Source of the DNA: Neobacillus sp. PS3-40
Lineage (GTDB): Bacteria > Bacillota > Bacilli > Bacillales > Cytobacillaceae
Length of the DNA: 64,000 nt
Assembly: GCF_030915485.1 (NCBI RefSeq)
Contig: NZ_CP133266.1
Span: forward strand, 2,670,001-2,734,000
Direction of reading: 5' to 3'
The stretch's first letter is position 1. Every line of letters starts with the position of its first letter. This document shows positions 63,275-64,000 of this stretch, one piece after another. The notes beneath the pieces are model-generated. The model was given only the letters and a program-made list of their open reading frames with translations, did no database searches and was not told the DNA's origin. Both the position numbers and the translations under genes were made by a program.

Positions 63275-64000
63275 TTATTCATAACGAATTCTTGTCATCC
63301 CAATCACGAGAAATGTGAGAGAGAATGCTAATAACACGCATACAGGTGCAACAATATCCATGACTGAACCACCCCGTGCTATCAATTCAGTAAAGCCCTT
63401 CATCGCCCATGTTTGTGGAATAAATTCAGCTATTTTTTGCATGAATTTTGGCACAATATCTAATGGCCAATAAACGCCAGCAAGCATACAGGTAGCGGTA
63501 ATAACGACACTTCCGAGGGCACTTTGCTGTTCTGTTGTTTTCACAAAGCTAGAGATGAAAAGGCCAAGTCCAACAACACATAATAACAAGGATGATACTA
63601 GGACAAAGATACCTATTGGATTTCCCCAATGAACCCCAAAAAGTAGGGTAGAAGAAGCCATTAGAATTCCAAACTGAATCCATCCAATTAAAAAGAAGGA
63701 TAGAAAATATCCGGCCATTAGTTGAAGTCTTGTAGTTGGTGTTGATAGTAGCCGGTACCATACGCCTGTTTTTCGAGCATCTAATAAAACACCTGTTACA
63801 CTCATCATCACAATCATTACAAACATGATGGAAAAGCCTGCTGACCTGGCTGACATGTTACTCATTTCTTCTGTCTTTTTATTTTTTGTGATTGAGATTT
63901 TTTGAATAGCTGGAGGGGATGTTGCTATCTCATTATCCAATACACTGTACATTTCTTCCCATGATTTTTTACTGTACTTGTTCCAAATTGTCGAGGCCTT
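63275..64000 (-). CDS. ABC-2-type transporter permease (N-terminus outside the window)
   Basis: The open frame continues past the window end, so only the last ~240 residues are seen. It has six hydrophobic segments and the YadH/ABC-2 pattern GVWYRLLSTPTTRLQLMAGYFLSFFLIGWIQFGILM and LGLFISSFVKTTEQQSALGSVVITATCMLAGVYWPL. Such permeases pair with an ATPase and export drugs or polysaccharides. The apparent ATG at 63952 is internal. The last base of coding is followed by the repeat at 63144-63219. Confidence 0.85.
   Translation of the reverse strand, partial: KASTIWNKYSKKSWEEMYSVLDNEIATSPPAIQKISITKNKKTEEMSNMSARSAGFSIMFVMIVMMSVTGVLLDARKTGVWYRLLSTPTTRLQLMAGYFLSFFLIGWIQFGILMASSTLLFGVHWGNPIGIFVLVSSLLLCVVGLGLFISSFVKTTEQQSALGSVVITATCMLAGVYWPLDIVPKFMQKIAEFIPQTWAMKGFTELIARGGSVMDIVAPVCVLLAFSLTFLVIGMTRIRYE

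Noticed and set aside
1-64000. CRISPR arrays, tRNA or rRNA genes
   Set aside because: No regularly spaced short repeats with unique spacers were seen; the only array has contiguous units. No clover-leaf-like conserved TTCGA arm or rRNA segment was recognised.

Overview
The window reads as a low-GC Gram-positive chromosome of the Bacillaceae (Bacillus/Neobacillus-like). Supporting signs are strong AGGAGG-type ribosome binding sites, frequent TTG/GTG starts, a TPP riboswitch before thiW, HssRS/HrtBA haem genes, a CcpA cre site, and a gatCAB - proline symporter - dagK - rlmCD order that recalls the opuE/gatCAB/dgkB/yefA neighbourhood of B. subtilis. No tRNA, rRNA, CRISPR array or intact transposase was seen.

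Layout. 0-11 kb: pruA (P5C dehydrogenase), a 52-bp tandem repeat array, yueI, riboswitch-thiW, gatCAB, putP/opuE, plsY, dagK. 11.4-15.4 kb: hssR-hssS-hrtB-hrtA, a haem-stress two-component system with its efflux pump. 15.8-24.4 kb: pncB, a DUF1360 protein, rlmCD and small accessory enzymes. 24.7-26.4 kb: a second hrtBA pair with its own HssR-like box. 26.5-30.4 kb: two gene remnants, then TusA-like, DsrE-like, TusA-OsmC fusion and a MetE-core protein, a possible sulfur (or selenium) relay of unknown purpose. 30.7-32.5 kb: an Hsp33-like chaperone and a MerR/TipAS regulator behind a textbook 19-bp-spacer MerR promoter. 33-39.6 kb: an Opp/Dpp-type peptide transporter operon bracketed by cupin proteins. 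39.9-44.4 kb: an accessory stretch of small enzymes and decaying genes. 45.2-52.1 kb: a respiratory formate dehydrogenase locus (fdhD, fdnG, fdnH, fdnI, fdhE, tatA) in which fdnG is read through an in-frame UGA as selenocysteine. 52.5-64 kb: GNAT, selO, hpt, proline dehydrogenase with a cre site, nnr, an oligo-1,6-glucosidase, a polar amino-acid ABC transporter and a partial ABC-2 permease.

How the genes work together. pruA, putP and the proline dehydrogenase form a proline-to-glutamate route spread over three loci. The formate dehydrogenase locus is nearly self-contained: Tat export (tatA), sulfuration of the Mo cofactor (FdhD), maturation (FdhE) and a quinone-linked cytochrome b (FdnI); only the Sec machinery (selA, selB, selC, selD) must lie elsewhere. 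HssRS probably controls both HrtBA pumps.

Two mobile or repetitive families punctuate the window: a ~164-bp MITE with terminal inverted repeats (three copies, two with exact 4-bp target duplications), and a ~100-bp structured repeat (six copies, all in the same orientation). The best candidates for undescribed biology are the TusA/DsrE/TusA-OsmC/MetE-core cluster, the MerR-controlled Hsp33 paralogue, and these repeat families.
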